Position numbers and translations under genes: made by a program
Notes under the pieces: generated by a model
Seen by the model: only the letters and a program-made list of their open reading frames with translations
Database searches by the model: none
Told to the model about the DNA's origin: nothing
Shown here: one piece after another, positions 7,965 through 21,777 of the stretch
Layout: every line of letters starts with the position of its first letter
Numbering within the stretch: position 1 is the first letter of the stretch
Assembly (NCBI RefSeq): GCF_001586165.1
Contig: NZ_CP014608.1
Coordinates: 4,526,001-4,590,000 of the forward strand
Length of the DNA stretch: 64,000 nucleotides
Source of the DNA: Obesumbacterium proteus
GTDB taxonomy: Bacteria; Pseudomonadota; Gammaproteobacteria; Enterobacterales; Enterobacteriaceae
Direction: 5' to 3'

Positions 7965-8720
7965 ATGAATCTTATCAGTATCCCTGCTATGCAAGATAAC
8001 TACATTTGGCTGCTCGCCAACGATCAGCAAGAATGTTTGATCGTCGATCCCGGCGTTGCGGCTCCAGCTTTACACTACCTGACGGAAAATAAGCTTACTC
8101 CTAAAGCCATCCTACTCACGCATCATCATAATGACCACGTAGGCGGCGTGGGCGAGCTCTTGCAGCACTATCCGGATATTCCCGTATATGGGCCACAAGA
8201 AACGGCCAATAAAGGCTGCACGCAGCAAGTTCGAGGACACGATGAAATTACCGTATTAGGTATGACTTTCAGCGTGTTGGATGTTCCTGGGCATACTCTC
8301 GGACATATTGCTTACTATGCCACTCCCTATCTATTTTGTGGAGACACCTTATTTTCGGCGGGTTGCGGACGTATTTTTGAAGGTACGCCTGAGCAAATGT
8401 ATGCCTCTTTACAGCTCATTGCGCAACTTCCTGATAACACCTTAGTTTGTTGCGCTCATGAATATACTGAGTCAAATCTTAGGTTTGCAAGATACGTTTT
8501 ACCAGAAAACAAAGAGATTGAAACATATCAGAAACAAGTTCACGAGTTACGGTTAAAACACCAACCTAGCGTGCCTTCTTTACTCAAAATTGAGAAGGAA
8601 ATTAATCCTTTTTTACGTTGTTATGACAATGATTTACAACGAAATTTAGGATTCGAAAATCAACCAATTAAGACTTGGCAAGTTTTTGCCCGCCTACGCG
8701 ACATGAAAGACAGCTTCTAA
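7965..8720 (+). CDS. gloB: Hydroxyacylglutathione hydrolase (glyoxalase II)
   Basis: Hydrolyses S-lactoylglutathione to lactate and glutathione, the second step of methylglyoxal detoxification. 251 aa, metallo-beta-lactamase fold. The metal site THHHNDH is at residues 52-58, with further ligands in DVPGHTLGHIAY and LFCGDTLFSAGCGR. The C-terminal HAGH domain contains CCAHEYTESNLRFA and ends LRDMKDSF. Followed after 70 bp by mltD on the same strand. Confidence 0.97.
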   Translation: MNLISIPAMQDNYIWLLANDQQECLIVDPGVAAPALHYLTENKLTPKAILLTHHHNDHVGGVGELLQHYPDIPVYGPQETANKGCTQQVRGHDEITVLGMTFSVLDVPGHTLGHIAYYATPYLFCGDTLFSAGCGRIFEGTPEQMYASLQLIAQLPDNTLVCCAHEYTESNLRFARYVLPENKEIETYQKQVHELRLKHQPSVPSLLKIEKEINPFLRCYDNDLQRNLGFENQPIKTWQVFARLRDMKDSF

Positions 8721-8790
8721 AGCTTTTTGTTGTGTTTTGAGGCTAGGCAAAGTATTATTGCTCGTCTTTTAATCACCAGTAGACACACAC

Positions 8791-10194
8791 ATGAAGGCTA
8801 AAGCAATTATCTTTGCCTCTATGTTGCTGGTCGGGTGCCAAGGCGTAAACCACCACGCTAAAGAGCCCGAACAGTATGCACAGAGTTTGTCTTCAGTCAG
8901 TCGAAGTGAAGCAGGACAGCCCTCAAAGGACGCTCGAGCGACCTCCGCGCGATGGCTCAACGAAAGTAGTAGTGACATTGCGCAGAAAGATTTGTGGGGC
9001 TTCATTAGTGACGATCTGAAGATGAAGGTTCCGGACAATAGCCGGATCCGCGAACAAAAAAATAAGTTTTTAAGAAATAAGAGCTATCTCCACGATGTAA
9101 CATTACGGGCAGAGCCGTATATGTACTGGATAGTCGAGCAGATTAAGCAACGTAAAATGCCGATGGAACTGGTACTACTACCCATAGTGGAGAGCGCTTT
9201 TAACCCACACGCAACGTCATCAGCTAACGCCGCAGGGCTTTGGCAGATAGTTCCTCAGACGGGGCGCAATTACGGGTTGAAACAGAACCAGTGGTATGAC
9301 GGTCGACGTGATGTTGCCGCCTCTACTACCGCCGCATTGGATATGATGCAGCGAATGAACCGCATGTTTGGCGGTGACTGGTTATTGACGGTGGCTGCAT
9401 TCAATAGCGGTGAAGGCCGTGTGATGCAGGCAGTCAAAGCGAATAAGCGTAAAGGTTTGCCGACTGATTTTTGGTCATTATCATTGCCACGCGAAACATC
9501 TATCTATGTTCCAAAGATGCTAGCACTGAGCGATCTGATCAAAAATAATAAACGTTATGGCATTAAACTGCCGCAGTCTAACGACCAACGTGCACTGGCA
9601 AAAGTTGATGTAGGGCAACAGATTCAGTTGACTCAGGCCGCAGAAATGGCGGGCATGTCTCTGACGAAGATTAAGGCATTTAATCCTGGTTACAAAAAGA
9701 ATGTAACCGCGCCAAATGGCCCGCACTACATCATGGTGCCAAAAGCACATGTTGAGCAGTTTAAAGATTCACTGGCCGAAGGCGAGATTGCAGCAATCCA
9801 GCCCAACGCACAGTTAGCATCAACGAACACCTCGTCTAAAGCGAAGGTTTCAGGCTATAAAGTTCGTTCGGGCGATACGATATCTGCAATTGCTAAGCGT
9901 TTAAATATCAGTCAGAAAGAGTTGTTGAGCATGAATAACCTGCGCAGCAACAGCAAACTGAAAGCCGGTCAGACATTGCAGGTGGCGAATAACGCCAGCA
10001 CGTCGATCGCTGATAACAGCAGCATTACTTACAAGGTACGTAAAGGCGACTCACTGGCCAGCATTGCAAAACGTCATGGTGTAAACATCAATGATGTGAT
10101 GCGTTGGAACAGCGTCATTACTAAAGCGAGTCAAATCCAGCCTGGCGATATGCTAACGCTGTATGTAAGAGACTCAGCTAACTCCAATAGCTAA
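8791..10194 (+). CDS. mltD: Membrane-bound lytic murein transglycosylase D
   Basis: Outer-membrane lipoprotein that cleaves the MurNAc-GlcNAc bond of peptidoglycan with formation of 1,6-anhydro ends. 467 aa. The lipobox LLVGC puts the lipidated Cys at 16. The SLT domain (about 115-235) has catalytic Glu134 in PIVESAFNP and the motif SSANAAGLWQIVPQTG. Two LysM peptidoglycan-binding repeats occupy about 354-397 (YKVRSGDTISAIAKRL) and 413-458 (YKVRKGDSLASIAKRH). Downstream of gloB; ends at a strong terminator. Confidence 0.97.
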   Translation: MKAKAIIFASMLLVGCQGVNHHAKEPEQYAQSLSSVSRSEAGQPSKDARATSARWLNESSSDIAQKDLWGFISDDLKMKVPDNSRIREQKNKFLRNKSYLHDVTLRAEPYMYWIVEQIKQRKMPMELVLLPIVESAFNPHATSSANAAGLWQIVPQTGRNYGLKQNQWYDGRRDVAASTTAALDMMQRMNRMFGGDWLLTVAAFNSGEGRVMQAVKANKRKGLPTDFWSLSLPRETSIYVPKMLALSDLIKNNKRYGIKLPQSNDQRALAKVDVGQQIQLTQAAEMAGMSLTKIKAFNPGYKKNVTAPNGPHYIMVPKAHVEQFKDSLAEGEIAAIQPNAQLASTNTSSKAKVSGYKVRSGDTISAIAKRLNISQKELLSMNNLRSNSKLKAGQTLQVANNASTSIADNSSITYKVRKGDSLASIAKRHGVNINDVMRWNSVITKASQIQPGDMLTLYVRDSANSNS

Positions 10195-10221
10195 TGTTCG
10201 TAAGCAGAATCAGTTATACGC

Positions 10222-10248
10222 AAAAAGCGCCGAAAGGCGCTTTTTTTA
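10222..10248. terminator. Bidirectional terminator between mltD and yafD
   Basis: AAAAAGCGCC-GAAA-GGCGCTTTTTT: a GC stem with a GNRA-type loop, flanked by A and T tracts, between two convergent genes. Confidence 0.85.
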
Positions 10249-10275
10249 TAGCTAGATTTTAATCTCAGCTATTAT

Positions 10276-11061
10276 TTAGTCAGGTTTGAAATCGACCAAC
10301 AACGGATTATGGTCAGATGCCTGTGTAACTAGCACCGATGCCTCAACAACACCAAGACCACGGTAGAAAACAAAGTCTAATGGTCGTCCAAAGGCAGTAC
10401 GACGGCGATCGTTGGTGAAGTTGACCTCCTGTAGCTCCATCCCACTTGCAAACCTCTGTAGCGCATTGATGCGCTGTTTGCTCCAAGCGTTAAAATCACC
10501 AGCCATGATAACTGGGCCTTTATGCAGCGCTATCTGTTCGCCAATAGGATCGAGCTGTTTACTATATACGTCCACACCCAAGCTAAAATTCACCGCATGG
10601 ATATTCACAACCATTAATAACCGGCCATCAAACAGCGGATAAACAGTCACTAGCGCAGATTTCGACAACCGAATTAACGGTTCTTTTTCTCGCAACGGGC
10701 AGCAATAAACCGGGTGTGCCGCGGCCAAAGTCATCACGCCAGAAGGGTGCTGCGGAAATGAAAACGCAGGAACCTGATCGGCGGTAAGATAATTGCTTGT
10801 CGCAAATTTGACTAATTCAGGCGTAGTTTGCGCCTCTTGCAAAAGAACCAGCTGCGAGCTTCGACCATATTCTTTTAACACTGATAGCCAGTCTGAACGT
10901 TGCTGCTTAAAGATGTTCCACACCATAATGCGTAGAACATTATCTGTTGGAAGAGATTGAGTAACGGGCAATGTTTGCCCCAGCTCATTCATTGCGCCGG
11001 GGAATACTCGCTCAGCAGGAAGACCCGCCACATACCTCATGGCATAATTTTTTTTCCGCAC
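10276..11061 (-). CDS. yafD: Endonuclease/exonuclease/phosphatase-family protein YafD
   Basis: 261 aa, near the length of E. coli YafD (about 266) and similar throughout. The EEP-fold motifs are visible: an N-terminal WNIFKQQ with metal-site Asn, LLQEAQTT with catalytic Glu, MAGDFNAW with the Asp/Asn pair, and the C-terminal SDHNPLL with catalytic His. The fold implies a Mg-dependent phosphodiesterase, but the substrate is not established. Reported roles in E. coli are modest (growth in animal serum, as I recall). Convergent with mltD; the rRNA operon lies about 215 bp upstream of its start. Confidence 0.93.
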   Translation of the reverse strand: MRKKNYAMRYVAGLPAERVFPGAMNELGQTLPVTQSLPTDNVLRIMVWNIFKQQRSDWLSVLKEYGRSSQLVLLQEAQTTPELVKFATSNYLTADQVPAFSFPQHPSGVMTLAAAHPVYCCPLREKEPLIRLSKSALVTVYPLFDGRLLMVVNIHAVNFSLGVDVYSKQLDPIGEQIALHKGPVIMAGDFNAWSKQRINALQRFASGMELQEVNFTNDRRRTAFGRPLDFVFYRGLGVVEASVLVTQASDHNPLLVDFKPD

Positions 11062-11275
11062 TTTCGCCGCCTGTTAGTTAAAACTCATTCAATCATTTCA
11101 ACAATCGTTCGAGAATTATACGCCTTCCACAACGACATCAAAAATAATCTAAAACACTTAACTTGTTATAGGGACTAATACTAGGAAAAACAACTGTAGC
11201 AGAAGAAATGGCGAGTAAAGCTAGGTAAGTTAGGCATGAATTAGCGCTGATTTGGCGTTACCAAAACGCAAATAC
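11062..11275. other. Intergenic stretch between yafD and the rRNA operon terminator
   Basis: About 215 bp, AT-rich, presumably carrying the yafD promoter. I see no gene, no dkgB or yafC remnant (their place in E. coli) and no clear structured element. Confidence 0.5.
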
Positions 11276-11307
11276 AAAAAAGCCTGCTATTGCTAGCAGG
11301 CTTTTTG
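11276..11307 (-). terminator. Terminator of the rRNA operon
   Basis: Stem AGCCTGCTA (11281-11289) and TAGCAGGCT (11294-11302), with an A run on the plus strand at 11276-11280 giving a T tract in the minus transcript. It lies 9 bp beyond the distal tRNA-Asp. Confidence 0.85.
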
Positions 11308-11315
11308 CAAATAAG

Positions 11316-11392
11316 TGGCGGAACGGACGGGGCTCGAACCCGCGACCCCCTGCGTGACAGGCAGGTATTCTAACCAACTGAACTACCGCTCC
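11316..11392 (-). tRNA. aspU: tRNA-Asp (GTC), distal tRNA of the rRNA operon
   Basis: 77 nt, identical in the tRNA body to the copy at 5700-5776. It follows 5S rRNA as the last gene of the operon, the place of aspU in E. coli rrnH. Confidence 0.97.
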
Positions 11393-11476
11393 ACCGATTC
11401 TTTCTCTCACATCAGCATTCGTCTGATGTCAGTTTGTTCCCGCTATTTTCCGTGTCAGGGAAAAGGAACTAATTTA

Positions 11477-11596
11477 AAACCTGGCAGTTCCCTACTCTCG
11501 CATGGGGAGACCCCACACTACCATCGGCGCTACGGCGTTTCACTTCTGAGTTCGGCATGGGGTCAGGTGGGACCACCGCGCTATCGCCGCCAGGCA
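11477..11596 (-). rRNA. rrf: 5S ribosomal RNA
   Basis: 120 nt. It starts TGCCTGGCGGCGATAGCGC and ends near GGGAACTGCCAGG, with the conserved GACCCCATGCCGAACTCAG loop region. Confidence 0.96.
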
Positions 11597-11713
11597 TATT
11601 CTGTTAATTAACCCGTGACCCGTATCTCTACAGCTCACCAGTCAATCCAATCTGTTCACAAGCCTACTCTTTGTGTTTCGCGTCTCTGCGTCTTAAAACA
11701 CCTTGGGTGTTGT

Positions 11714-14622
<2,909 letters not shown>

Positions 14623-14773
14623 TCACAACCCGAAGGTGTCTCTTAATGAACGCGGTTACGAACCGGTTCAAGACAGCATTCAAGATTGCAAAAAATTGAG
14701 AGACTGCTTAATACAAACTGTGTCAGTGTGTCTCACAGTTGCTTAAGCTTTCAAATTTCAGCTTGTTCCAGAT

Positions 14774-14785
14774 TGTTAAAGAGCA
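14774..14785 (-). promoter_or_regulatory. boxA antitermination site in the 16S-23S spacer
   Basis: TGCTCTTTAACA on the minus strand, the standard enterobacterial rrn boxA, placed before 23S. Confidence 0.85.
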
Positions 14786-14871
14786 ATATCTTAAACACGA
14801 CTCGTTAGAATCATCTTTAAGATTTTTCGTTCATCAGAACGGGTGATAATGTCTTTCACTCATTATCGGAA

Positions 14872-14947
14872 TGGCGTCCCCAAGGGGATTCGAACCCCTG
14901 TTACAGCCGTGAAAGGGCAGTGTCCTAGGCCTCTAGACGATGGGGAC
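14872..14947 (-). tRNA. gltW: tRNA-Glu (TTC) in the 16S-23S spacer
   Basis: 76 nt with encoded CCA. Acceptor GTCCCC, anticodon loop CTTTCAC (anticodon TTC), T loop GGTTCGAATCC. It is the only spacer tRNA, so this is a Glu-type rather than an Ile/Ala-type operon. Confidence 0.97.
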
Positions 14948-15085
14948 ACGAAAATACCGACAAAGCTTTCACTTTCTCGTTTCGTATCAGCATGAGTCTT
15001 AAAACTCACAACATCAACAGGTGCTCTTGCTCATTAATTTCATCAGACAATCTGTGTGGACACTGCACTTAACGCTATCTTTAGG

Positions 15086-16628
<1,543 letters not shown>

Positions 16629-16793
16629 AAAGCTTGATTTGCTTAAACAAGTTAAGCGGTGCTCGAAAATTAACTTTCGTAATAATTCAACTAAATGAAT
16701 TACTGCTTGGTCACTCTTCAAGACTTTAATATTTTATCGTCCGAGGACGTTAGATATTGTCTTGTGAGTGCCCACACAGATTGTCTGATAAAT

Positions 16794-16805
16794 TGTTAAA
16801 GAGCA
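16794..16805 (-). promoter_or_regulatory. boxA antitermination site in the rrn leader
   Basis: TGCTCTTTAACA on the minus strand, 166 bp upstream of 16S. It recruits the Nus factors that let RNA polymerase read through the long operon. Confidence 0.88.
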
Positions 16806-16844
16806 GCGAATTGCGAACATTCGTTCCAGCAACTCGGGAGGTGC

Positions 16845-16872
16845 ATATTACGCTTTCCTCCTGAAGAGTCAA
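16845..16872 (-). promoter_or_regulatory. rrn P2 promoter
   Basis: -35 TTGACT (16867-16872), 16-bp spacer, -10 TAATAT (16845-16850), in the position expected about 120 bp downstream of P1. Confidence 0.82.
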
Positions 16873-16964
16873 GCTTTTTCTTTTCAGAAATTCGCATTAC
16901 TGCGATGCTTTTCTCTTCCTCACCGAGCGACGTTTGCGTCGTTGTTCCCGGTCAGTGGTGGCGC

Positions 16965-17045
16965 ATTATAGGGACTTCTGAACGGCTGACAACCCCTAAT
17001 TTAAAAAAACTTTTCAACCGCGCAAGTTTTAATCAAAAACTCGAT
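16965..17045 (-). promoter_or_regulatory. rrn P1 promoter with UP element
   Basis: -35 TTGTCA (16987-16992), 16-bp spacer, -10 TATAAT (16965-16970), then the GCGCC discriminator typical of stringently controlled rRNA promoters. The A/T-rich block upstream of the -35 (about 16993-17045) is the likely UP element, which may also hold Fis sites. Confidence 0.88.
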
Positions 17046-17092
17046 TAATGGATGCTTTCTATTCATTAATCGTTTTTATATTCATCAAGCAT

Positions 17093-17120
17093 AAAAAAGG
17101 CAGCCTATTGGCTGCCTTTC
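17093..17120 (-). terminator. clpB terminator
   Basis: GGCAGCC-TATT-GGCTGCC (17099-17116), with a run of six A on the plus strand giving a U tract in the clpB transcript. Confidence 0.85.
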
Positions 17121-17185
17121 TATCTATCTTTCTATATAGATAGCTATATCGCTATCTAGAGCCTTTAGAACGCTTCTATTACCTA

Positions 17186-19759
17186 TTATTGCTTGGCAAC
17201 GATTTGTTCATCAGCAACATCTAGCGTGATGTCTTTGCCCGGAATCAGTTTTCCAGACAAAATTTGCTGTGCCAGCGGGTTCTCGATCTCCTGCTGGATA
17301 GCGCGTTTCAATGGACGAGCCCCATAGACCGGATCGAAGCCCGCTTTTGAAAGCTGTTCCAATGCCGCATCGGTGATGGTTACGCTGTAGCCTTTCTCTT
17401 CGAGACGTTGATACAGACGTTCCAACTGAATCCGCGCAATCGCCTTGATGTTCTTCTGATCTAATGGATGGAACACAACGGTTTCATCTATACGGTTAAT
17501 GAACTCAGGGCGGAAGTGGTGTGATACCACACTCATCACCAACTCTTTCATTTCACCATAATCGAGCTGACCGAAGCGATCCTGAATCAAATCAGAGCCA
17601 AGGTTTGAGGTCATAATAACCACGGTGTTACGGAAATCGACCGTTCTGCCTTGCCCATCCGTCAGTCGTCCATCATCTAATACCTGCAGCAAGATGTTGA
17701 ATACATCCGGATGCGCTTTTTCCACTTCATCTAACAAGATGACTGAATAAGGACGACGGCGTACAGCTTCAGTTAGATAACCACCTTCTTCATAACCGAC
17801 ATATCCTGGAGGTGCACCCACTAAACGTGACACAGAGTGTTTTTCCATAAACTCGGACATGTCGATACGCACCATTGCGTCATCGCTATCGAACAAGAAG
17901 TTTGCTAACGCTTTGCACAGCTCAGTTTTCCCCACACCGGTTGGACCTAAGAATAGGAAAGAACCAATTGGGCGGTTTGGATCAGACAAACCAGCACGGC
18001 TACGGCGGATCGCATTCGAAACCGCTTCTACCGCTTCATTCTGACCGATAACACGTTCATGCAGATCGTCTTCCATACGAAGTAATTTCGCACGCTCGCT
18101 TTCTAACATGCGTGATACTGGAATACCGGTCCAACGCGCCAGCACTTCTGCAATTTCAACATCGGTAACTTTATTACGCAGCAGCTTCATCGTCTTACCT
18201 TCAGACTGCGTCGCCGCTTCTAACTGTTTTTCCAAGCCAGGCAATTTGCCGTATTGGATTTCAGACATCTTCGCTAAGTCACCGACACGGCGAGCCTGCT
18301 CAAGCGCAATTTTCGCCTGTTCGATTTCAGCTTTGATATTCTGCGTACCGCTGAGCGAAGCCTTCTCAGCTTTCCACTCTTCTTCCAGTTCAGAATATTC
18401 ACGCTCTTTGTGCTCTAACTCTTCGTTGAGCATCTCTAAGCGCTTTTTACTTGCTTCATCAGATTCTTTATTCAGCGCCTGCTGTTCAAGCTTGAGCTGA
18501 ATAATGCGGCGCTCTAAGCGATCCAACGATTCTGGCTTAGAGTCCATCTGCATACGAATGCTCGATGCTGCCTCATCGATAAGGTCAATCGCCTTATCGG
18601 GCAGCTGACGATCCGCAATATAGCGGTGCGACAAATTCGCGGCCGCAACAATCGCAGGGTCAGTAATCTGCACGTGGTGATGCAGTTCATAGCGCTCTTT
18701 CAGTCCACGCAAAATAGCAATGGTATCTTCTACCGTTGGCTCAGCGACGAAGACTTTTTGGAAACGACGCTCAAGCGCGGCATCTTTCTCTATATATTGG
18801 CGGTATTCATCCAGCGTGGTCGCACCAACGCAATGCAACTCACCACGGGCTAATGCCGGTTTAAGCATGTTACCCGCATCCATCGCGCCGTCGCCTTTGC
18901 CTGCGCCAACCATGGTATGCAATTCATCAATAAACAGAATGACGTTGCCTTCCTGTTTTGATAGATCGCTTAATACGGCTTTCAGTCGTTCTTCGAACTC
19001 ACCACGGAATTTAGCCCCAGCAATCAGTGAACCCATATCTAGGGAAAGAACGCGTTTGTTCTTCAGTCCTTCTGGAACTTCACCGTTGATAATTCGCTGT
19101 GCTAAACCTTCAACGATAGCCGTCTTACCGACCCCTGGTTCACCAATGAGAACAGGGTTGTTTTTGGTACGACGCTGTAATACCTGAATAGTACGGCGAA
19201 TTTCTTCATCACGGCCGATCACCGGATCTAGTTTGCCTTGTTCGGCACGCTCGGTCAGATCGACGGTATATTTTTTCAATGCCTGACGTTGGTCTTCGGC
19301 ATTCGCATCATCCACTTTTTCTCCTCCACGCATTTGCTCAATGGCGGTACTGACTTTCTGAACGTTGGCACCAGCGGCTTTCAAGATATCGCCTAAATTG
19401 CCGCGTTCTTCTAACGCCGCAAGAACAAACAGCTCAGACGAGATAAAAGTGTCATTACGTTTTTGTGCCAGCTTATCGCACAGGTTCAGCACACGAATCA
19501 GTTCGTTCGATGGCTGAACATCCCCACCAGCGCCTTCAACCTGCGGCAAACGAGAGATAGCTTGTTCAAGCTCCTGACGTAAGCTCGCGGTATTAACACC
19601 AGCAGAAGTTAATAATGGTCGAACCGTGCCCCCATCCTGATTGAGCAACGCGCTCATCAGATGTACCGGCTCTATAAATTGGTTATCACGCCCAAGTGCG
19701 AGTGACTGGGCGTCAGCGAGGGCAAGCTGGAACTTACTTGTTAAGCGATCCAGACGCAT
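17186..19759 (-). CDS. clpB: ATP-dependent disaggregase ClpB (Hsp104 family)
   Basis: Hexameric AAA+ chaperone that, with DnaK/DnaJ/GrpE, threads and rescues aggregated proteins after heat stress. 857 aa, the same length as E. coli. N-terminal Clp repeat domain (1-145), first AAA+ module with Walker A GEPGVGKT and Walker B ILFIDE, a long coiled-coil M domain (about 400-530, rich in Glu/Lys/Gln), and second AAA+ module with GPTGVGKT and VILLDE. The ATG at 19759 (MRLDRLTSKF) has GGAGG upstream; a longer in-frame start at 19780 is not needed. A heat-shock-type promoter precedes it. In E. coli clpB also lies beside an rRNA operon (rrnG). Confidence 0.98.
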   Translation of the reverse strand: MRLDRLTSKFQLALADAQSLALGRDNQFIEPVHLMSALLNQDGGTVRPLLTSAGVNTASLRQELEQAISRLPQVEGAGGDVQPSNELIRVLNLCDKLAQKRNDTFISSELFVLAALEERGNLGDILKAAGANVQKVSTAIEQMRGGEKVDDANAEDQRQALKKYTVDLTERAEQGKLDPVIGRDEEIRRTIQVLQRRTKNNPVLIGEPGVGKTAIVEGLAQRIINGEVPEGLKNKRVLSLDMGSLIAGAKFRGEFEERLKAVLSDLSKQEGNVILFIDELHTMVGAGKGDGAMDAGNMLKPALARGELHCVGATTLDEYRQYIEKDAALERRFQKVFVAEPTVEDTIAILRGLKERYELHHHVQITDPAIVAAANLSHRYIADRQLPDKAIDLIDEAASSIRMQMDSKPESLDRLERRIIQLKLEQQALNKESDEASKKRLEMLNEELEHKEREYSELEEEWKAEKASLSGTQNIKAEIEQAKIALEQARRVGDLAKMSEIQYGKLPGLEKQLEAATQSEGKTMKLLRNKVTDVEIAEVLARWTGIPVSRMLESERAKLLRMEDDLHERVIGQNEAVEAVSNAIRRSRAGLSDPNRPIGSFLFLGPTGVGKTELCKALANFLFDSDDAMVRIDMSEFMEKHSVSRLVGAPPGYVGYEEGGYLTEAVRRRPYSVILLDEVEKAHPDVFNILLQVLDDGRLTDGQGRTVDFRNTVVIMTSNLGSDLIQDRFGQLDYGEMKELVMSVVSHHFRPEFINRIDETVVFHPLDQKNIKAIARIQLERLYQRLEEKGYSVTITDAALEQLSKAGFDPVYGARPLKRAIQQEIENPLAQQILSGKLIPGKDITLDVADEQIVAKQ

Positions 19760-19797
19760 AATTCCTCCAAGACGTATCAAAGTTTCTACTGAAGAAT

Positions 19798-19825
19798 AAG
19801 TAAGGTCTACTCAACACTTTTCAAG
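19798..19825 (-). promoter_or_regulatory. Candidate sigma-32 promoter of clpB
   Basis: On the minus strand CTTGAAA (19819-19825), exactly 13 bases, then CCTTACTT (19798-19805). The -35 matches the heat-shock consensus fully and the spacing is right; the -10 is only partly like CCCCAT. Confidence 0.55.
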
Positions 19826-19934
19826 GTCAATTAGCACGAAAATGACTACTTTTTGTTATGAGTCAAGTGGCAAACATTAAGTACAGCTTGTGGAAATGAG
19901 GATAATTGAATAACAAAAGCCTTAAAAAATAAGG

Positions 19935-20669
19935 CTATCGAAACCAAATCAGCGCGGCCATTCGCCCGGTAACGGGCTCGCGACGATAAGAAAAGAAACG
20001 CGATTTATCGCTTACGGTGCAGAGATCGCCACCAGAGATCGTCTGAACACCAGCACGACGCAAACGCAAACGTGCCAACTGATAAATATCAGCTAAATAT
20101 TTTTCGCCATGTTCAGTAAAAGCCTGTTCCGCATCGGCGTCTTGCTCAATAAACTTTGCCCTAACCTCGCCTCCGACTTCAAAAGCAGTCGGGCCAATCG
20201 CAGGACCAAACCAAGCAAGAATATCTTCTGGAGAAGAATCAAAACATGCCAGAGTTTGCTCCAATACGCCGTCGCATAAGCCGCGCCAGCCAGCATGTGC
20301 AGCAGCAACTTCTGTTCCCTGACGATTACAAAAGAGAACAGGCAGGCAGTCAGCGGTCATTACCGCACAAACCTGCCCTGCTATATTAGTATAAGAGGCA
20401 TCGGCCTGATTATCAGCGCGATCGCTATTCTCATCTAAACGCAAAACGCGAGTGCCATGCACCTGCTCTAACCAAAATGGCTCCGTTGGCGCAGCGATAA
20501 TGTCCTTCAACCGGCGGCGGTTTTCTGCCACAACAGTGCCATCATCACCAACGTGCGTCCCCAGATTTAAAGCATCATAGGGTTGAGCGCTAACCCCACC
20601 CTTTCGGGTGGTGTTAAAAGCAACAACGTTGTTTGGTGCTGGCCACAAAGGTGTGATCAACACACTCAT
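19935..20669 (-). CDS. pgeF: Purine nucleoside phosphorylase/laccase-domain protein PgeF (YfiH)
   Basis: 244 aa from the ATG at 20669, which overlaps the rluD stop as ATGA, showing translational coupling. DUF152/multicopper-oxidase-like family, known in E. coli as a peptidoglycan editing factor that keeps L-Ser out of the stem peptide and has polyphenol oxidase activity. The zinc-site motifs are present: WLEQVHGTRV, MTADCLPVLFC with the metal-binding Cys, and AAAHAGWRGL with the His. The C-terminal FFSYRR is conserved. It lies between rluD and clpB as in E. coli. Confidence 0.95.
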   Translation of the reverse strand: MSVLITPLWPAPNNVVAFNTTRKGGVSAQPYDALNLGTHVGDDGTVVAENRRRLKDIIAAPTEPFWLEQVHGTRVLRLDENSDRADNQADASYTNIAGQVCAVMTADCLPVLFCNRQGTEVAAAHAGWRGLCDGVLEQTLACFDSSPEDILAWFGPAIGPTAFEVGGEVRAKFIEQDADAEQAFTEHGEKYLADIYQLARLRLRRAGVQTISGGDLCTVSDKSRFFSYRREPVTGRMAALIWFR

Positions 20670-21646
20670 AGCCAATCCATTTCGTCTTTGAACTCTTCAG
20701 TATCAGCCTGCAATGCTGAAATCAAATCGACCATATCCTGAGGTAATGGCGCATGCCACTCCATCTGAATACCGCTGATAGGATGGTATAAACGCAACAT
20801 CGTTGCGTGCAGCGCCTGACGATCAAAGCCGCGCAGAATCGTAATAAACTCTTCCGAAGCACCTTTTGGTGGACGTGGACGGCCACCATATAACGGATCG
20901 CCTACCAGCGGATGGCTAATATGCGACATATGCACACGGATCTGGTGAGTACGACCGGTTTCCAGGCGCAAACGCAGACGTGTATGAGCACGGAAATGCT
21001 CCATAATGCGGTAATGCGTCACCGCAGGTTTCCCCATCGGGTGAACGGCCATGTGAGTACGTTTGGTTGGATGGCGTGAAATAGGCTCTTCCACTGTTCC
21101 GCCCGCCGTCATGGTACCAATTGCTACCGCTTCATATTCACGCGTAATTTCACGTGCCTGTAGTGCCTCAACCAAACGCGTCTGGGCAGGAACGGTTTTA
21201 GCCACCACCATCAGACCCGTAGTATCTTTATCTAAACGATGAACAATACCCGCACGCGGTACGTCTACAATTTCTGGATAGTAGTACAGTAAAGCATTCA
21301 GGATTGTGCCATCAGGATTACCAGCTCCTGGATGAACAACTAAGTCACGCGGTTTATTGATCACCAAAATATCGCTATCTTCATAAACGATATCTAATGG
21401 AATATTCTGCGGTTCCCAGCGAGCTTCTTCCTCAATTAGCGCATCAATGGCAATTTCTTCGCCACCGAGCACTTTTTCTTTTGGCTTGTTGATAATTTTC
21501 CCGTTAACCTTGACACGATCGTCAAGGATCCACTCTTTTATACGAGATCGTGAATAATCAGGGAACAATTCGGCCAAAGCCTGATCTAAACGATGACCAA
21601 GCTGTGATTCCGTCACCGTTGCGGTTAGTTCTACTTGTTGTGCCAT
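20666..21646 (-). CDS. rluD: 23S rRNA pseudouridine(1911/1915/1917) synthase
   Basis: Makes the three pseudouridines in helix 69 of 23S rRNA, which matter for ribosome assembly and release. 326 aa. N-terminal S4 RNA-binding domain (about 15-75), then the RluA-type catalytic domain with GIVHRLDKDTTGL carrying the nucleophile Asp139 and GRTHQIRVHM near 227. It ends overlapping the start of pgeF and is divergent from bamD with a 131-bp shared promoter region. Confidence 0.98.
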   Translation of the reverse strand: MAQQVELTATVTESQLGHRLDQALAELFPDYSRSRIKEWILDDRVKVNGKIINKPKEKVLGGEEIAIDALIEEEARWEPQNIPLDIVYEDSDILVINKPRDLVVHPGAGNPDGTILNALLYYYPEIVDVPRAGIVHRLDKDTTGLMVVAKTVPAQTRLVEALQAREITREYEAVAIGTMTAGGTVEEPISRHPTKRTHMAVHPMGKPAVTHYRIMEHFRAHTRLRLRLETGRTHQIRVHMSHISHPLVGDPLYGGRPRPPKGASEEFITILRGFDRQALHATMLRLYHPISGIQMEWHAPLPQDMVDLISALQADTEEFKDEMDWL

Positions 21647-21777
21647 ATGGGTTTCTTTCGTTAACGTTGGGTTTTCTCGGCGTTGCCGTTTAAAATAATG
21701 TGCTATTGTAGCTGGTCTTTGTCGGGAGCTTAACGGAGAGTCTCCCGGAACAACACAAAAAGGGTAATCAAAACGTC

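Noticed and set aside
18108..19187. Long plus-strand ORFs opposite clpB
   Set aside because: clpB is a complete conserved gene on the other strand; these are shadow frames without start signals.
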